Origin: Liolophura sinensis
Taxonomy: Eukaryota; Mollusca; Polyplacophora; Chitonida; Chitonidae
Direction of reading: 5' to 3'
Length of the DNA: 64,000 nucleotides
Assembly: GCF_032854445.1 (NCBI RefSeq)
Contig: NC_088302.1
Span: 43,748,645-43,812,644 of the forward strand
Shown here: positions 11,701 through 22,084 of the stretch, piece by piece
Position numbering within the stretch: position 1 is the first letter of the stretch
Layout: each line of letters opens with the position of its first letter
Notes under the pieces: model-generated
What the model saw: only the letters and a program-made list of their open reading frames with translations
Told to the model about the DNA's origin: nothing
The model's database searches: none
Translations under genes and position numbers: made by a program

Positions 11701-14700
11701 GCTTTCTGTGTTCATAGTGTGGAATGGGTGAGTCATTGGGCTAGCCATCTGTGTTCATAGTGTGGAGTGGGTGAGTCATTGGGCTAGCCATCTGTGTTCA
11801 TAGTGTGGAATGGGTGAGTCATTGGGCTTTCTTTCTGTATTCATAGCGTGGAATGGGTGAGTCATTGGGCTAGCCACCTGTGTTCATAGTGTGGAATGGG
11901 TGAGTCATTGGACTGGCTTTCTGTGTTCATAGTGTGGAATGGGTGAGTCATTGGGCTAGCCTTCTGTGTTCATAGTGTGGAATGGGTGAGTCATTGGGCT
12001 AGCCATCTGTGTTCATAGTGTGGAATGAGTGAGTCATTGGACTGGCTTTCTGTGTTCATAGTGTGGAATGGGTGAGTCATTGGACTGGCTTTCTGTGTTC
12101 ATAGTGTGGAATGGATGAGTCATTGGACTGGCTTTCTGTGTTCATAGTGTGGAATGGTGAGTCATTGGACTGGCTTTCTGTGTTCATAGTGTGGAATGGG
12201 TGAGTCATTGGACTGGCTTTCTGTGTTCATAGTGTGGAATGGGTGAGTCATTGGGCTAGCCATCTGTGTTCATAGTGTGGAATGGGTGAGTCATTGGACT
12301 GGCTTTCTGTGTTCATAGTGTGGAATGGGTGAGTCATTGGGCTAGCCATCTGTGTTCATAGTGTGGAATGGGTGAGTCATTGGGCTAGCCATCTGTGTTC
12401 ATAGTGTGGAATGGGTGAGTCATTGGACTGGCTTTCTGTGTTCATAGTGTGGAATGGGTGAGTCATTGGACTGGCTTTCTGTGTTCATAATGTGGAATGG
12501 GTGAGTCATTGGGCTAGCCATCTGTGTTCATAGTGTGGAATGGGTGAGTCATTGGACTGGCTTTCTGTGTTCATAGTGTGGAATGGGTGAGTCATTGGGC
12601 TAGCCATCTGTGTTCATAGTGTGGAATGGGTGAGTCATTGGACTGGCTTTCTGTGTTCATAGTGTGGAATGGGTGAGTCATTGGGCTAGCCATCTGTGTT
12701 CATAGTGTGGAATGGGTGAGTCATTGGGCTAGCCATCTGTGTTCATAGTGTGGAATGGGTGAGTCATTGGGCTAGCCTTCTGTGTTCATAGTGTGGAATG
12801 GGTGAGTCATTGGACTGGCTTTCTGTGTTCATAGTGTGGAATGGGTGAGTCATTGGGCTAGCCATCTGTGTTCATAGTGTGGAATGGGTGAGTCATTGGG
12901 CTAGCCTTCTGTGTTCATAGTGTGGAATGGGTGAGTCATTGGGCTAGCCTTCTGTGTTCATAGTGTGGAATGGATGAGTCATTGGACTGGCTTTCTGTGT
13001 TCATAGTGTGGAATGGGTATGTAACAAGAAGCTTCTCTTGCATGGTGAGTAGTACTACGTTCTCAAGGGAGATACTGTACAGGCTCATCCTAACTCACAT
13101 CCTCAGAAAAGAAAGGCCAGTGGTAAGAGGAGAGGGGGAGAGGAGAGTGGTCAGAATGTGTTACCCTCCACTGCTGATTGCTGATTGTCCTGTCTTAGTA
13201 GGTTAGCTGGACACTATCAGCAGTCCAATTTTCACCACCCATAAACCTGACTGTTTTCATATAAGCGAAACACGTTCTTGCACACAACATTAAACATCAA
13301 CCAGATAACCAAACACTGAGAAGGCTGGTTCTGTTCCAGTTTTTGTTTGCATAATACTTGTCTTGGTAAATAAAACAATATGAAAATAAAAAAACGCATC
13401 AGTACATTCATGTGGGTTTAAATTATATATCTTATGGCATATCATCTTCCAGTTTCGTACCAATAACTGATAATTTGAATATCTTTTGTAAATCTCAGCC
13501 CTCCAGGTGTGTTTGAGTTTGAAAAGTTTGCCAGTGGTACCAAAGGTGTCATGGATGCAGTTGTGGCTGCCACACAGGCTGGGGCAACTTCTATCATCGG
13601 TAAGTTGTGTACGAGAAATGATAGCCATCATTGTTGTTATTATATTAAATTGGTAGTATGATGTCGTAAAATGTAAGCATATATTGGCACTGAATTTCTT
13701 TGTAATTTTGTAACACATCTGCAATTTCATAGTGAGAAGTGGTTGATTTTGATGGACATCATATTCTGAATGGCATTTGTAGCACCACATGTTTGCTGGG
13801 CTGGTTTGTGAACCATGCATGCACATCAGGTTGGTTTGATTACTATACATGTAAAAGCCCCATACATATATCCACGGACAGGTAAAACATTATTCATGAA
13901 CACATCATCATTAAGGCACTGGACTGGTTTGAGCACTTTAAAATATACATATGCCCATTTAAAGCACTATAAATGTAGATTCAGTTTGTAAAGCACTATA
14001 AATGTAGACTCAGTTTGTAAAGTACTGTAAATATAGATTCAGTTTGTAAAGCACTATAAATTTAGATTCAGTTTGTAAAGCACTATAAAATGTAGATTCA
14101 AGTTGTAGAGTTATACATTTACATCTGGGGAGTTTATAGAGCAATGTAAATATATGCTGGTCTGAATTTAGCCCTTTACATGAACTTAAGCAATACACGT
14201 GTCACAGATCTGAGTGCATTTCTCACCTGTAGATTTTAACTTGCAGTCAGGGATCAGACAGCTCTGAGTGTGTTTTCTCACCTGTAAACTTTAGCTTGCA
14301 GTCAGGGATCAAACGGCTCTGTGGGTGTTTTCTCACCTGTAAACTTCAGCTTACAATCAGGGGGTCAAACAGCTCTAAGTGTGTTTTCTCACCTGTAAAC
14401 TTTATCTTACAATCAAGGATCAAACAGTCCTGGTTGTGTTTTCTCACCTGTAAACTTCAGCTTACTATCACAGGGGTAAACAGCTCTGAGTGTGTTTTCT
14501 CACCTGTAAACTTCAGCTTACAGTCAGGGGGTCAAACAGTTCTGAATGTATTTTCTCACTTGTAAACTTCAGCTTACATTCAGGGGTTCAAACTGGTCTG
14601 AATGTGTTTTCTCACCTGTAAACTTCAGCTTACATTCAGGGGGTCAAACTGGTCTGAGTGTGCTTTCTCACCTGTAAACTTTAGCTTACAGCCAGGGGTC

Positions 14701-16490
14701 AAACAGTCCTGGTTGTGTTTTCTCACCTGTAAACTTTAGCTTACAGTCAGGGGTCAAACAGCTCTGAGCATGTTTTCTCACCTTTAAACTTTAGCTTACA
14801 GTCAATCTGCACTGATTGAGTTTTATTACCTAAACTTGACCTTGCAGTCAGGGGTCGGGCAGCATTGAGTGTGTTTTATCACCTGTTAACCTTCCATTGC
14901 AGGTGGGGGCGACACAGCAACATGCTGTGCTAAGTACGAGACAGAGGACAAAGTGAGCCACGTCAGTACAGGAGGAGGAGCCAGTCTGGAGCTACTGGAG
15001 GGTGAGTCACACAGTGGGATAAATGTATATGGTTAAGACTTTAGAATAGACTATATGGTTAAGACTTTAGACAAGACTATATGGTTAAGACTTTAGACAA
15101 GACTATATGGTTAAGACTTTAGACAAGACTATATGGTGAAGACTTTAGACAAGACTATATGGTTAAGACTTTAGACAAGACTATATGGTTAAGACTTTAG
15201 ACAAGAATATATGGTGAAGACTTTAGACAAGAATATATGGTGAAGACTTTAGACAAGACTATATGGTTAAGACTTTAGACAAGACTATATGGTGAAGACT
15301 TTAGACAAGACTATATGGTTAAGACTTTAGACAAGAATATATAGTTAAGACTTTAGACAAGACTATATGGTTAAGACTTTAGACAAGAATACATGGTGAA
15401 GACTTGAGACAAGACTATATGGTTAAGACTTTAGACAAGACTATATGGTTAAGACTTTAGACAAGACTATATGGTTAAGACTTTAGACAAGACTATATGG
15501 TTAAGACTTTAGACAAGGCTATATGGTTAAGACTTTAGACAAGACTATATGGTTAAGACTTTAGACAAGACTATATGGTTAAGACTTTAGACAAGAATAT
15601 ATGGTTAAGACTTTAGACAAGACTATATGGTGAAGATTTTAGACAAGAATATATGGTGAAGACTTGAGACAAGACTTTTTCCGTTTTACCAAGCTCATCT
15701 ATATGTTAATTGCAATCCACCCAACACCTTTACGACCCTCAGAGGTATTTAGAACCCTATGAACATACTTGCAGACCATGCAGTATTAACATGGGAGACA
15801 TGTAATGCACCCTGGACTGTGGTGGCATGGTGATCGTGGATGGTATTATATATATATGTATGTTTAGATGTGCAATATCACGATTTCTTAGCTCAAGGTA
15901 GGTGATATCCCCATGTTGAGAGCTAAAAAATCATTATAGCACATACATAAACAGGCATTGTATGTGTCATTATACTGAGAAACAAAATGTGTTTGGTCTT
16001 TTGGTACTTAAGATGTATGTAACTAACTTGGGGAAATGAGTATCTGACTGTTAACAACTAAGTGGATGGTAGAGAGTGGAGAAAGGGAGATAACTATTGA
16101 TGAATTAATGCACAAGATTGTTGGCAGTTAGTGAATGTCACATAAATCGTGCTTATACAATAAAATCAAATTAGAGAATGTATTGGTTTGCATATGCATA
16201 ATGAACACAACTGTAACATATCCTCATTCTTCAACCCTGTCAGCCACCAGTGGAACCAATATTTTGAAACATTTTGAAAGAGCAGTTGGGGGATAGGGAA
16301 ATAATCAGTACAGTTTTATGAAGCTTGCATCTTTAGTGACTCAAACAGATCATTTGTGATGTCATTTTCATACTAATTGTATGCATAAAAGTGCTTGGAG
16401 GTCGAAAAGGTTGGAGATTTACAATAATAACCTTTAATCTGTTTTACAGGTAAAGTTTTGCCGGGTGTGGCCGCCCTATCTGACGCCTGA
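1655..16490 (+). CDS. PGK1: Phosphoglycerate kinase, complete 12-exon gene
   Basis: It encodes cytosolic phosphoglycerate kinase, which moves the phosphate of 1,3-bisphosphoglycerate to ADP in glycolysis. CDS join: 1655-1716, 2478-2528, 3506-3658, 4146-4290, 4752-4855, 5136-5255, 6654-6768, 7073-7252, 8226-8302, 13499-13599, 14903-15001, 16450-16490. The exons total 1248 nt and every junction keeps phase with GT-AG borders, giving 415 residues against 417 in vertebrate PGK1. Family motifs appear in order: VDFNVP (22-27), [57 protein letters not shown] and [14 protein letters not shown]. No signal or transit peptide is seen. No catalytic residue appears lost. Oddities are minisatellites in introns 9, 10 and 11 and a second copy of exon 9. 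Introns 1-8 are otherwise ordinary, with a TA microsatellite in intron 2, a 20-bp triplication in intron 6 and SINE fragments in introns 3 and 8. Confidence 0.97.
2478..2528 (+). CDS. PGK1: PGK exon 2 (VDFNVP loop)
   Basis: It is bordered by TTTTCAG and GTATGC. It encodes [16 protein letters not shown] (residues 22-37), the conserved 3-phosphoglycerate-binding segment. Arg38, split AG|A with the next exon, corresponds to the catalytic arginine (Arg39 in human PGK1, counting Met). Confidence 0.95.
2720..2757. repeat. (TA)n microsatellite in PGK intron 2
   Basis: An uninterrupted TA run of about 19 dinucleotides lies in the 977-bp intron 2. Confidence 0.95.
3506..3658 (+). CDS. PGK1: PGK exon 3 (SHLGRPDG motif)
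   Basis: Residues 39-88 include [20 protein letters not shown]. The HLGRP stretch supplies substrate-binding His and Arg of the N-terminal domain. Borders are CACCCAG and AA|GTAAGT; Lys89 is split. Confidence 0.95.
3825..3935 (+). repeat. Weak SINE-tail fragment in PGK intron 3
   Basis: The segment ends in AAGTATTCTTGAGTATAAGT, matching the 3' part of the SINE family that is complete at 49494-49758, but heavily diverged. Confidence 0.35.
4146..4290 (+). CDS. PGK1: PGK exon 4 (LLENLRFH segment)
   Basis: Residues 90-137 read [11 protein letters not shown], then [16 protein letters not shown], a conserved N-domain stretch. The acceptor CTGTCAG has a weak pyrimidine tract, but the frame and homology fix it. 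The exon ends in phase 0 before GTTGAC, a non-ideal donor. Confidence 0.92.
4752..4855 (+). CDS. PGK1: PGK exon 5 ([11 protein letters not shown])
   Basis: Residues 138-171 end in [16 protein letters not shown]. This holds the conserved Asp/Phe and the His-Arg pair that contact 3-phosphoglycerate. The donor is CACAG|GTTATT, and Ser172 is split AG|C. Confidence 0.94.
5136..5255 (+). CDS. PGK1: PGK exon 6
   Basis: Residues 173-211 begin [20 protein letters not shown] and finish with RPFLAILG. They cover the end of the N-domain and the start of the hinge. The acceptor is TTTTCAG and the donor GG|GTAGGA; Gly212 is split. Confidence 0.95.
6092..6158 (+). repeat. 20-bp triplication in PGK intron 6
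   Basis: AAATTGCACCTAGAAATGAC occurs three times in a row without a mismatch, plus a partial fourth unit. Perfect identity points to a recent expansion. Confidence 0.95.
6654..6768 (+). CDS. PGK1: PGK exon 7 (AKVADK and GGGMAF)
   Basis: Residues 213-250 include [10 protein letters not shown] and [12 protein letters not shown]. Lys214 and Lys218 match the conserved lysines that bind the transferred phosphate. The exon ends in phase 0 at GAG|GTATAA. Confidence 0.95.
7073..7252 (+). CDS. PGK1: PGK exon 8
   Basis: Sixty codons (251-310) run from [10 protein letters not shown] through [20 protein letters not shown] to IPAGWM. They build the middle of the nucleotide-binding domain. The exon ends in phase 0 at ATG|GTGAGT. 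Confidence 0.95.
7378..7476 (+). repeat. Diverged SINE 3' fragment in PGK intron 8
   Basis: ATGCTGGCC, then ATGAAATATTCTTGAGTACA, then an AAATAAATAAAT tail match the 3' half of the SINE family seen complete at 49494-49758. Confidence 0.65.
8226..8302 (+). CDS. PGK1: PGK exon 9 (GLDIGP to VWNG)
   Basis: Residues 311-335 start [15 protein letters not shown] and end AKTIVWN, with Gly336 split GG|C. The segment binds nucleotide. The acceptor is TGTTCCAG and the donor TGGAATGG|GTAAGT. The last 18 exon bases and the donor are the parent of the tandem array that follows. Read straight on, the intron gives an in-frame TAA at 8304-8306. Confidence 0.96.
8303..13017 (+). repeat. Intron 9 minisatellite built from a 5' splice junction
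   Basis: About 110 tandem units fill this stretch. The first block (8303-8781) has 31-bp units that repeat the last 18 bases of exon 9 plus GTAAGTCATTAGT. After a second exon 9 copy, later blocks use about 43-bp units containing TGGAATGG|GTGAGTCA. Units from about 11515 to 13017 are almost identical, differing mainly in GGACTGGC versus GGGCTAGC. Most units keep a full donor consensus. Larger duplications of 296 bp (near 9711 and 10007) and 205 bp (10499 and 10704) are nested inside. Confidence 0.97.
8782..8858 (+). pseudogene. Second copy of PGK exon 9 inside intron 9
   Basis: This 77-bp copy lies 556 bp downstream of exon 9 and has the same length. It has a CAG directly before it and TGGAATGG|GTGAGT at its end. 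In the same phase it reads [20 protein letters not shown], then TIVWNG, with no stop. An ungapped alignment to exon 9 shows about nine mismatches, five of them in the first six bases. Changes include GL to WT at the start and Glu to Lys. The upstream sequence lacks a pyrimidine tract, so splicing into it looks weak. It could be a dead duplicate or a rarely used mutually exclusive exon. Including both copies would shift the frame. Confidence 0.8.
13499..13599 (+). CDS. PGK1: PGK exon 10 (PPGVFEFE)
   Basis: Residues 337-369 read [20 protein letters not shown] to ATSIIG. With the end of exon 9 they form VWNGPPGVFE, the nucleotide-binding hallmark. The acceptor is AAATCTCAG and the donor ATCG|GTAAGT; Gly370 is split G|GT. 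Confidence 0.95.
13961..14106 (+). repeat. 29-bp minisatellite in PGK intron 10
   Basis: Five units of AAAGCACTATAAATGTAGAT plus TCAGTTTGT are present, with a few substitutions between them. Confidence 0.9.
14206..14890 (+). repeat. 56-bp minisatellite in PGK intron 10
   Basis: About twelve units are built around TTTTCTCACCTGTAAACTTC, AGCTTACAGTCAGGGGTC and AAACAGCTCTGAGTG. The array stops just before the exon 11 acceptor. It is unrelated in sequence to the intron 9 array. Confidence 0.92.
14903..15001 (+). CDS. PGK1: PGK exon 11 ([11 protein letters not shown])
   Basis: Residues 371-402 contain [20 protein letters not shown] and [12 protein letters not shown]. The GGGD loop binds the transferred phosphate and the Gly-rich STGGGA segment belongs to the hinge and active site. 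Borders are CATTGCAG and GAGG|GTGAGT; Gly403 is split. Confidence 0.96.
15027..15676 (+). repeat. 26-bp minisatellite in PGK intron 11
   Basis: About 25 units of ACTATATGGTTAAGACTTTA plus GACAAG begin some 25 bp after the exon 11 donor. Units differ at few positions (TTAAG/TGAAG, GACTAT/GAATAT), so the array looks young. Confidence 0.95.
16450..16490 (+). CDS. PGK1: PGK exon 12 and stop
   Basis: It encodes [12 protein letters not shown] followed by TGA at 16488-16490, the standard PGK C-terminus. The acceptor is GTTTTACAG. Confidence 0.95.
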
Positions 16491-17110
16491 ATCCTGGGGC
16501 CAGGCTTGGGAGGGAGAAGCAAGACGTGCCATATGTGTCGACTCTAGACTACACATTTACTAACACTACTGTCCTGTTCAGTTCTCGGGACTGTAGAAAA
16601 GCAGCAGGAATGGCCTTGCTCTAAAGCATACACAGGTGATCATGATTTTGATATGATCACCATTTCTGTTAGCGCCTAGTTCTTAGGGAGCAAGACAGTT
16701 GTGGCCTGTGTAATTTTTACTCTCTGTGTTCTGTGTTGTAGAACTATTTCATTCCTTGTGCTTTCGCCATAAGAAGTGGTTGTTTATTTATTTATGATGT
16801 AGAAAGATGCTGCCAGATAAATTCCAAAAGTTTGATGTTTGGCTCAATGAACAGGTACCCCTAGATCATCCTGAATGTGGTAAAAAGTTAATCTATTTAC
16901 AATACATTTAATTCAGAATTTATGGTAAAAACTGGAAAGTCAACCAATGGAAATGTTTATAATACAACAGCTCAGTATTACTCTATACAAAGTTGAACAA
17001 ACAGCACACTGCAAACTTAACATTTGTAGATGTTTGTGTATTCTTAAAGGCATACATTTTATTAACATTTCTGGTTTATTAATAAACTATTTGCTCTTTC
17101 CAATTTATTG
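16491..17110 (+). promoter_or_regulatory. PGK 3' UTR with likely poly(A) signal
   Basis: The sequence after the stop has no competing long frame. An AATAAA hexamer at 17081-17086 is followed by a T-rich stretch, a plausible cleavage and polyadenylation site about 590 bases past the stop. The actual end cannot be fixed from sequence alone. Confidence 0.4.
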
Positions 17111-17698
17111 CTGTAAAAAGCTATTGTTTTGCACTAAATTTTTATTATTGTAATTGGTAGTGATAGTTTAGATGGCATATTTATGACAGGATTTAACACC
17201 ATGATAATATCCCAAGATGCAGAGGAAAGAAATTGTGAATGCTCATTATGCATCAGACAGACCAATATATTTGTTGGTACAAAGTGCTCTCCCTTTAAAG
17301 GAGAAGTGCCCCGCCCCTCCCAACCACCCCCCACCCCTCCCCCCACCCCCCATCCCACTCAGTCTCAGTACAGTCTCATCATGTTGATGTGAAGGCAGCT
17401 GTGCTACAGTCGAGTGTTAAGTAGACCAGTTAACAACTGGGGCTGTTTGTTTATGATCAGTAGTGCTATACATAATTACATTGTACTTGTTATTTTCTTG
17501 TCCAATGAAAACAAGGGCTCATCTGTCACCTTTTTGTCCGTCATTTTCTATTATGTTATCAAGTTTTGCTGGCTGGTTGATTACATATTAATGCTGGGTA
17601 GTCGTGTCAAGCGTGCCTATGTATACTAGTCAACCAGATGTCAGCATACAACATACTGATAAACTCGTATGTAATTGATGAAAAGAGTTCTTATCTCC
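17111..17698. other. PGK downstream intergenic DNA
   Basis: No gene is visible. A C-rich, purine-poor tract at about 17310-17355 is low complexity. Short open frames on both strands have no recognisable content. Confidence 0.4.
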
Positions 17699-17935
17699 AT
17701 GGCCTAGTTTTTAGTGCCGTTGCCCATTACCATGGCTCAGGACCGCTCAGTGCGGCTGCTGTGAGTTCAACTCGAGCTCCTGCTGGTATTCTCTCCGCTG
17801 GTAGGTAGAAGGTTTTGTGATCAACCTGGAGATGGCATTGGCTTGGCCCCTCCTCCCACTATAATGTTGGCTGCCATCTAATAAGTGAAATATTTATGAG
17901 AATGGCATAAAACTCAGTGAAATTAATAAATCTAA
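17699..17935 (+). repeat. SINE copy, diverged, near full length
   Basis: It has a tRNA-like head (CCATGGCTCAG, then GTGAGTTCAACTCGAGCTCC as B box), a central CCACTATAATGTTGGC stretch, and the AAGTGAAATATTT tail ending in AATTAATAAAT. It belongs to the family defined by 49494-49758. Confidence 0.75.
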
Positions 17936-19180
17936 TCTGGCGGCCTCTTTCACAGAGCCATGTTTGGCAAAAGTCCAAACCGTAATTGTTTGAAGTCGGA
18001 TGATCAAACTTGTACTACAACAACACATAATGAGCTGTAAAAGTTTTATTGATCTGATGCATATATTTAAGAGTTTATTTTGGATGTAAATCTAAAGCTA
18101 AAATGATGTCATACATCGGTTTGGGAATTTGTCAGCATGGTAATTAGCTTCCATCAGCCTGAAAGCTGAAGCACTGGCCAAATAGAGGGTAAATACCAAT
18201 CAAATGCGTGAAGTCCTCCAAAAAAGTTTACCATACATAGCAAGTGCTCACGGTTTCCTTCTGGAATGGCTTTCCCCCTCACTTTTCAACATGTGGCTTG
18301 CCCATCAAGCGAGTGCAGTGGTTTGATGGGTAAGATGAAGCATGTCCGTTATCAGTGAGGGTCACAACTAACACCCTACAATTAGGTTATGAAATGATCC
18401 CTTTTCCAGAGACACCAAGCTTGAATCTAACCCTTACTCCTCCAAGGCATGTCCATTTTACATGTACATCCATCATGATTTTTTTCTAACAGCTTCGCAA
18501 AATCGAAAAGGTGCAAAACAAAAATCGAAATTTACAAGTCAGATCATGCATTCATCCGAAAACAAACCCTTCAGCCTTGGAAGGGGAAAAATCTGAATAT
18601 TCCGAAAATATTGTTGAAAACAAACAAGCGAAATAAACATGTATTTTTAGTATGTGGTGAACATTGCCTAGCTCATAAATATAACATAGGGTCTATGAGA
18701 AACATTCCGGAAGGCAGTAGATTGAAAATAATCAGATATTTCAGTTTTTATGCTTCCTGAAGGCGGCTTCAAGGGTATGCCTTGTAATTTAATTAGCATG
18801 ACGCTGGATGTTTATCACGCCTTATACATGTAGCTGTTTTCTGTGAGAAGGTGCCCACGAATCTTGTCGCCCACAAAACATGACGCCCACGCAAAATTCA
18901 GACAAACAATGATGATCAAACATGTCGACATCCGAAAAATCCCACACCCGGATATATATGTATGGATTATCTAGCGAGAAACACTTTCTACACACAAGGC
19001 TATATTGCATTCAGGTCTTTCTTATACAGGTAATGTGGACAAGAGTAAATGTAACTTTTCTGCGTGTGGACACAGTAGAAAAAGATGATGAATAATGCTG
19101 ACCTCGCAGGTTTATAATGGTCATAACTCTACAGCACGACAATAAGTACTCGAGTACAGTGTTAACCCGGAAAAGGATTC
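17936..19180. other. Intergenic DNA without recognised content
   Basis: I see no coding exon, RNA or repeat that I can support. The minus-strand frame at 18822-19010 has no family likeness. Confidence 0.35.
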
Positions 19181-19231
19181 ATATTGACTCAATATTTAGG
19201 CACTTATTTCTCCAACCGATTGAGTCAATAT
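19181..19231. repeat. 13-bp perfect hairpin
   Basis: ATATTGACTCAAT at 19181-19193 pairs with ATTGAGTCAATAT at 19219-19231 across a 25-nt loop. A CT dinucleotide run follows at about 19239-19259. Confidence 0.8.
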
Positions 19232-19656
19232 TAAATCGTTCTCTCTCTCTCTCTCTCTCGATTAAACATCGATGTTCCGGTGAATTATGATTGAAATGGG
19301 TATCCAATGTTTAGGAAAACACAGAAACACCTGTGCTGTCACAAAGCTTGGTATCGTATACGGCGATGACTTGTCGGATATCATTGGTGCCAAAGAATAA
19401 TGGAGAAGTTAGTTTTTCCCGCTGAAAATAATTTGGACCCAAGCTATGTTGTCTACATGGTTGATTCTAGATTTTGTGTTGACATTTTTGGGATTACTGG
19501 TTACTTACTATATGTACAGATACTGGATGGAAACATTAGTCCATGCAGTTTGCTCCCGAGTTGTATTAAACTATCTAGAAACATATATTCCGCACACATG
19601 CACTCAAATTAAGACACATTGGAAATGGAAACAAGAATGAGTGGCCTAAAACCCAT

Positions 19657-19660
<4 letters not shown>

Positions 19661-19700
<40 letters not shown>
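19661..19700. repeat. (TA)n microsatellite
   Basis: About 19 TA units lie directly before a 5'-truncated SINE. Confidence 0.95.
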
Positions 19701-19701
<1 letters not shown>

Positions 19702-19880
19702 AGCTGTGAGTTCAAGTCTAGCTCATGCTGGCTTCCTCTCTGGTCGTACATGGGAAGGTCTCCTGCAACCTGCGGATGGTCGTGGGTTTCCTCCGGCCTC
19801 TGCCTTGTTTCCGCCCACCATAATGCTGGCCGCCGTCCTATAAGTGAAGTATTTTTGAGTACGGCGTAAACCGTAAGCCA
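19701..19880 (+). repeat. SINE copy, 5' truncated
   Basis: It starts at the B-box region (CTGTGAGTTCAAGTCTAGCT) and continues through CCACCATAATGCTGGCCGCC to GAGTACGGCGTAAACC. It is close to the family consensus. Confidence 0.9.
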
Positions 19881-20469
19881 CATCATTTTTAAACAAAATA
19901 ATGCACAGGTTGTTTAATTTCATTTCTAGTCGTCGAAAGGCATATGTGACTATATATCGTGATCAAATAAATGAGACTGCGTATGGAATTCAGGAAGTAT
20001 TTCCCCTGCCATAAACCTTTTCTTGCTTTTGTATATCTGGAGGTGTGCCTGGTCCCTCCATCCATAAGCTTGATATATGTATATGTATACTGTGCAATTT
20101 TTTTAATACGGTGTAAAATATCAATCAGGTAATCTGGAGGTATTGCATTCTTACGCAATACACGTCCCTTACACATCAGCGTTTTCGAAGTCCGCAAACA
20201 AAGATTGCGTGTCATAACTTTGTAGACAAAACGGTCCAAAACTCGAACTTGATGAGTAATTTATCATCGTGAGGACACTAACCAGTTTTCATTTCAGTCA
20301 GACATAGCGTTTTGAAAAGAAAAACTGAAAATAAAACTGTTAACGTCCGAAAGAGGACAAAAACAAGTGAAATATTTTTTTCTTCTTTAAATAACATTTC
20401 CAAGCAAGGAGTTGGAATTTTCCTCTGCACATATAGTGTAATGATAAAATTCATCCACTCCAAAAATTA

Positions 20470-20672
20470 ATCTTAAATTAACAGAAAGTTTTTGTCTGAG
20501 TGATGCTAGAATATATTCTGTTACTATAACACAATGTTGTGTCATTTTCAGCATAACATTCTATTACAGTGATACAATATGTGTGTTATATTTAACAGAA
20601 TAATCTTCTATAATAACAGGATACATTCTAGCGTCACTTAAACAACAGACTTTCTGCCAAATTTAACAGGTT
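20470..20672. mobile_element. Palindromic MITE-like element, copy 1
   Basis: The left arm (TTAACAGAAAGTTTTTGTCT, then GAGTGATGCTAGAATATATTCTG) is the inverse of the right arm (TAACAGGATACATTCTAGCG, then TCACTTAAACAACAGACTTTCTG) over about 55 bp with scattered mismatches. The middle is AT-rich. No coding capacity is seen. A related copy lies at 31398-31630. Confidence 0.8.
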
Positions 20673-21539
20673 ATTATTATTTTATTATTTTTTGAGAGTT
20701 CGCATAATGCATCCATACACATTCTGGATCAATGACAAACAGACCAATAATTAATGAGCATTTTCAATGGTTTATTTATAGTTTGGAATGCACACTTCAC
20801 AGTGGTCCATTTGATCAGAGAATATGAGCCATTCCCATACATCACGATATGTATTAGGGTAAAATAAACACACGTATGTATGTATATATGTATGTATATA
20901 TATATATATATTTATGTATTGATATATTGTTGTATTCAATATAACAATCCATTTACACGATAAAACAACATTTAACAAGGCTTTGGCCATAAACCTGTCT
21001 GACTTATCGTACCGGGTATACTTCGTTGAGATGACAGCAAAAATATACATGATATGAACAGTATTAAAACACATGTAATATAATAGGAAAAACTTTGGCA
21101 ATATTCTTGCGTTAAAAATGAAGTAGAGGCATCTGCACGTAAAGGTAAAATGTTTCACAAGCCTTCGACCCATTTGCTGGGATCTCTGTCAAGTGGCAAG
21201 TGGTTCGAAAGCTTGGGAAACCTTCTACATTTAAGTGGTGATGCCTCGACTTCGTTTTCCCCCACGGAACCGGTGTACGACTATGAGTCTAAAGCGGTAT
21301 ATAACGTTCTTGTGCTTAAGCAGCGACGTGAGTTGGCATCAAAACACTCCGTCAAATGCAGATTAGCTGAGGTTATAAACTCACGGTTACTGAAGTGGTA
21401 AAACTTAACCTTACCTCCAACATTCACCAAGGAATAAATGGTACTGTTGGCTACATGAACACATTCCCTGTCAAAATATCAAACATTGCTTTCACTTCAC
21501 CTTCAATTTCAGGACTTCCATTATCCCATAGGATCTGTC
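20673..21539. other. Intergenic DNA with TATG/TA microsatellite
   Basis: A TATG/TA-rich run lies at about 20875-20911. The plus-strand frame at 21150-21401 (83 codons) has no recognisable domain and no flanking splice evidence that I can defend. Confidence 0.35.
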
Positions 21540-22084
21540 ATGACACAGACTAGTCATACTTCATGGAAAACCATGACACAATGAAAGATGGACTTTCATT
21601 CATAGTGCAGTTTATCCATTCACGAGTAGAACTGTTACGACATTGTTCACGCCAACTGCTCATATTGAGATGACATTGTTCGGTAATGTTGCACGGACAA
21701 CCCCAACGCAACAAGAACTGTCAGGACACTGTTCATGGCAACCTGTCATATCATGGCTCATTCAACGCAAGTCATGTCAACTGCCGTGACATTTTTCAAG
21801 ACTGCTGCCTGATCACATCACGATTCATTCATACTTCGTGGAAAACCCCAACGCAAGTCAGAACTGCCGTGACATTATTCAAGACTGCTGCCTGATCACA
21901 TCACGATTCATTCATACTTCATGGAAAACCCCAACGCAAGTCAGAACTGCCGTGGTATAGTCCAAAACGATGCCATACTTTGTCCTTCCTTCGCGACCTG
22001 TCACTGCAATTCACGAAAAAACTCCAATCCCCAAACACATCGTTCATTCATGTTTCATGGAAAACATCAACTTCAGACAGAACT
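21540..22084 (+). repeat. 83-bp tandem repeat, old to young
   Basis: Two clean units starting at 21853 and 21936 have a period of 83 bp (GCAAGTCAGAACTGCCGTGA, then TTCATACTTCATGGAAAACC). Degenerate units extend to both sides, about six in all. A SINE interrupts the right edge. Confidence 0.75.

Noticed and set aside
8303-13017. A CRISPR-like array of regular repeats
   Set aside because: The units abut or vary as a whole without constant repeats and unique spacers, the genome is eukaryotic, and the unit derives from exon 9.
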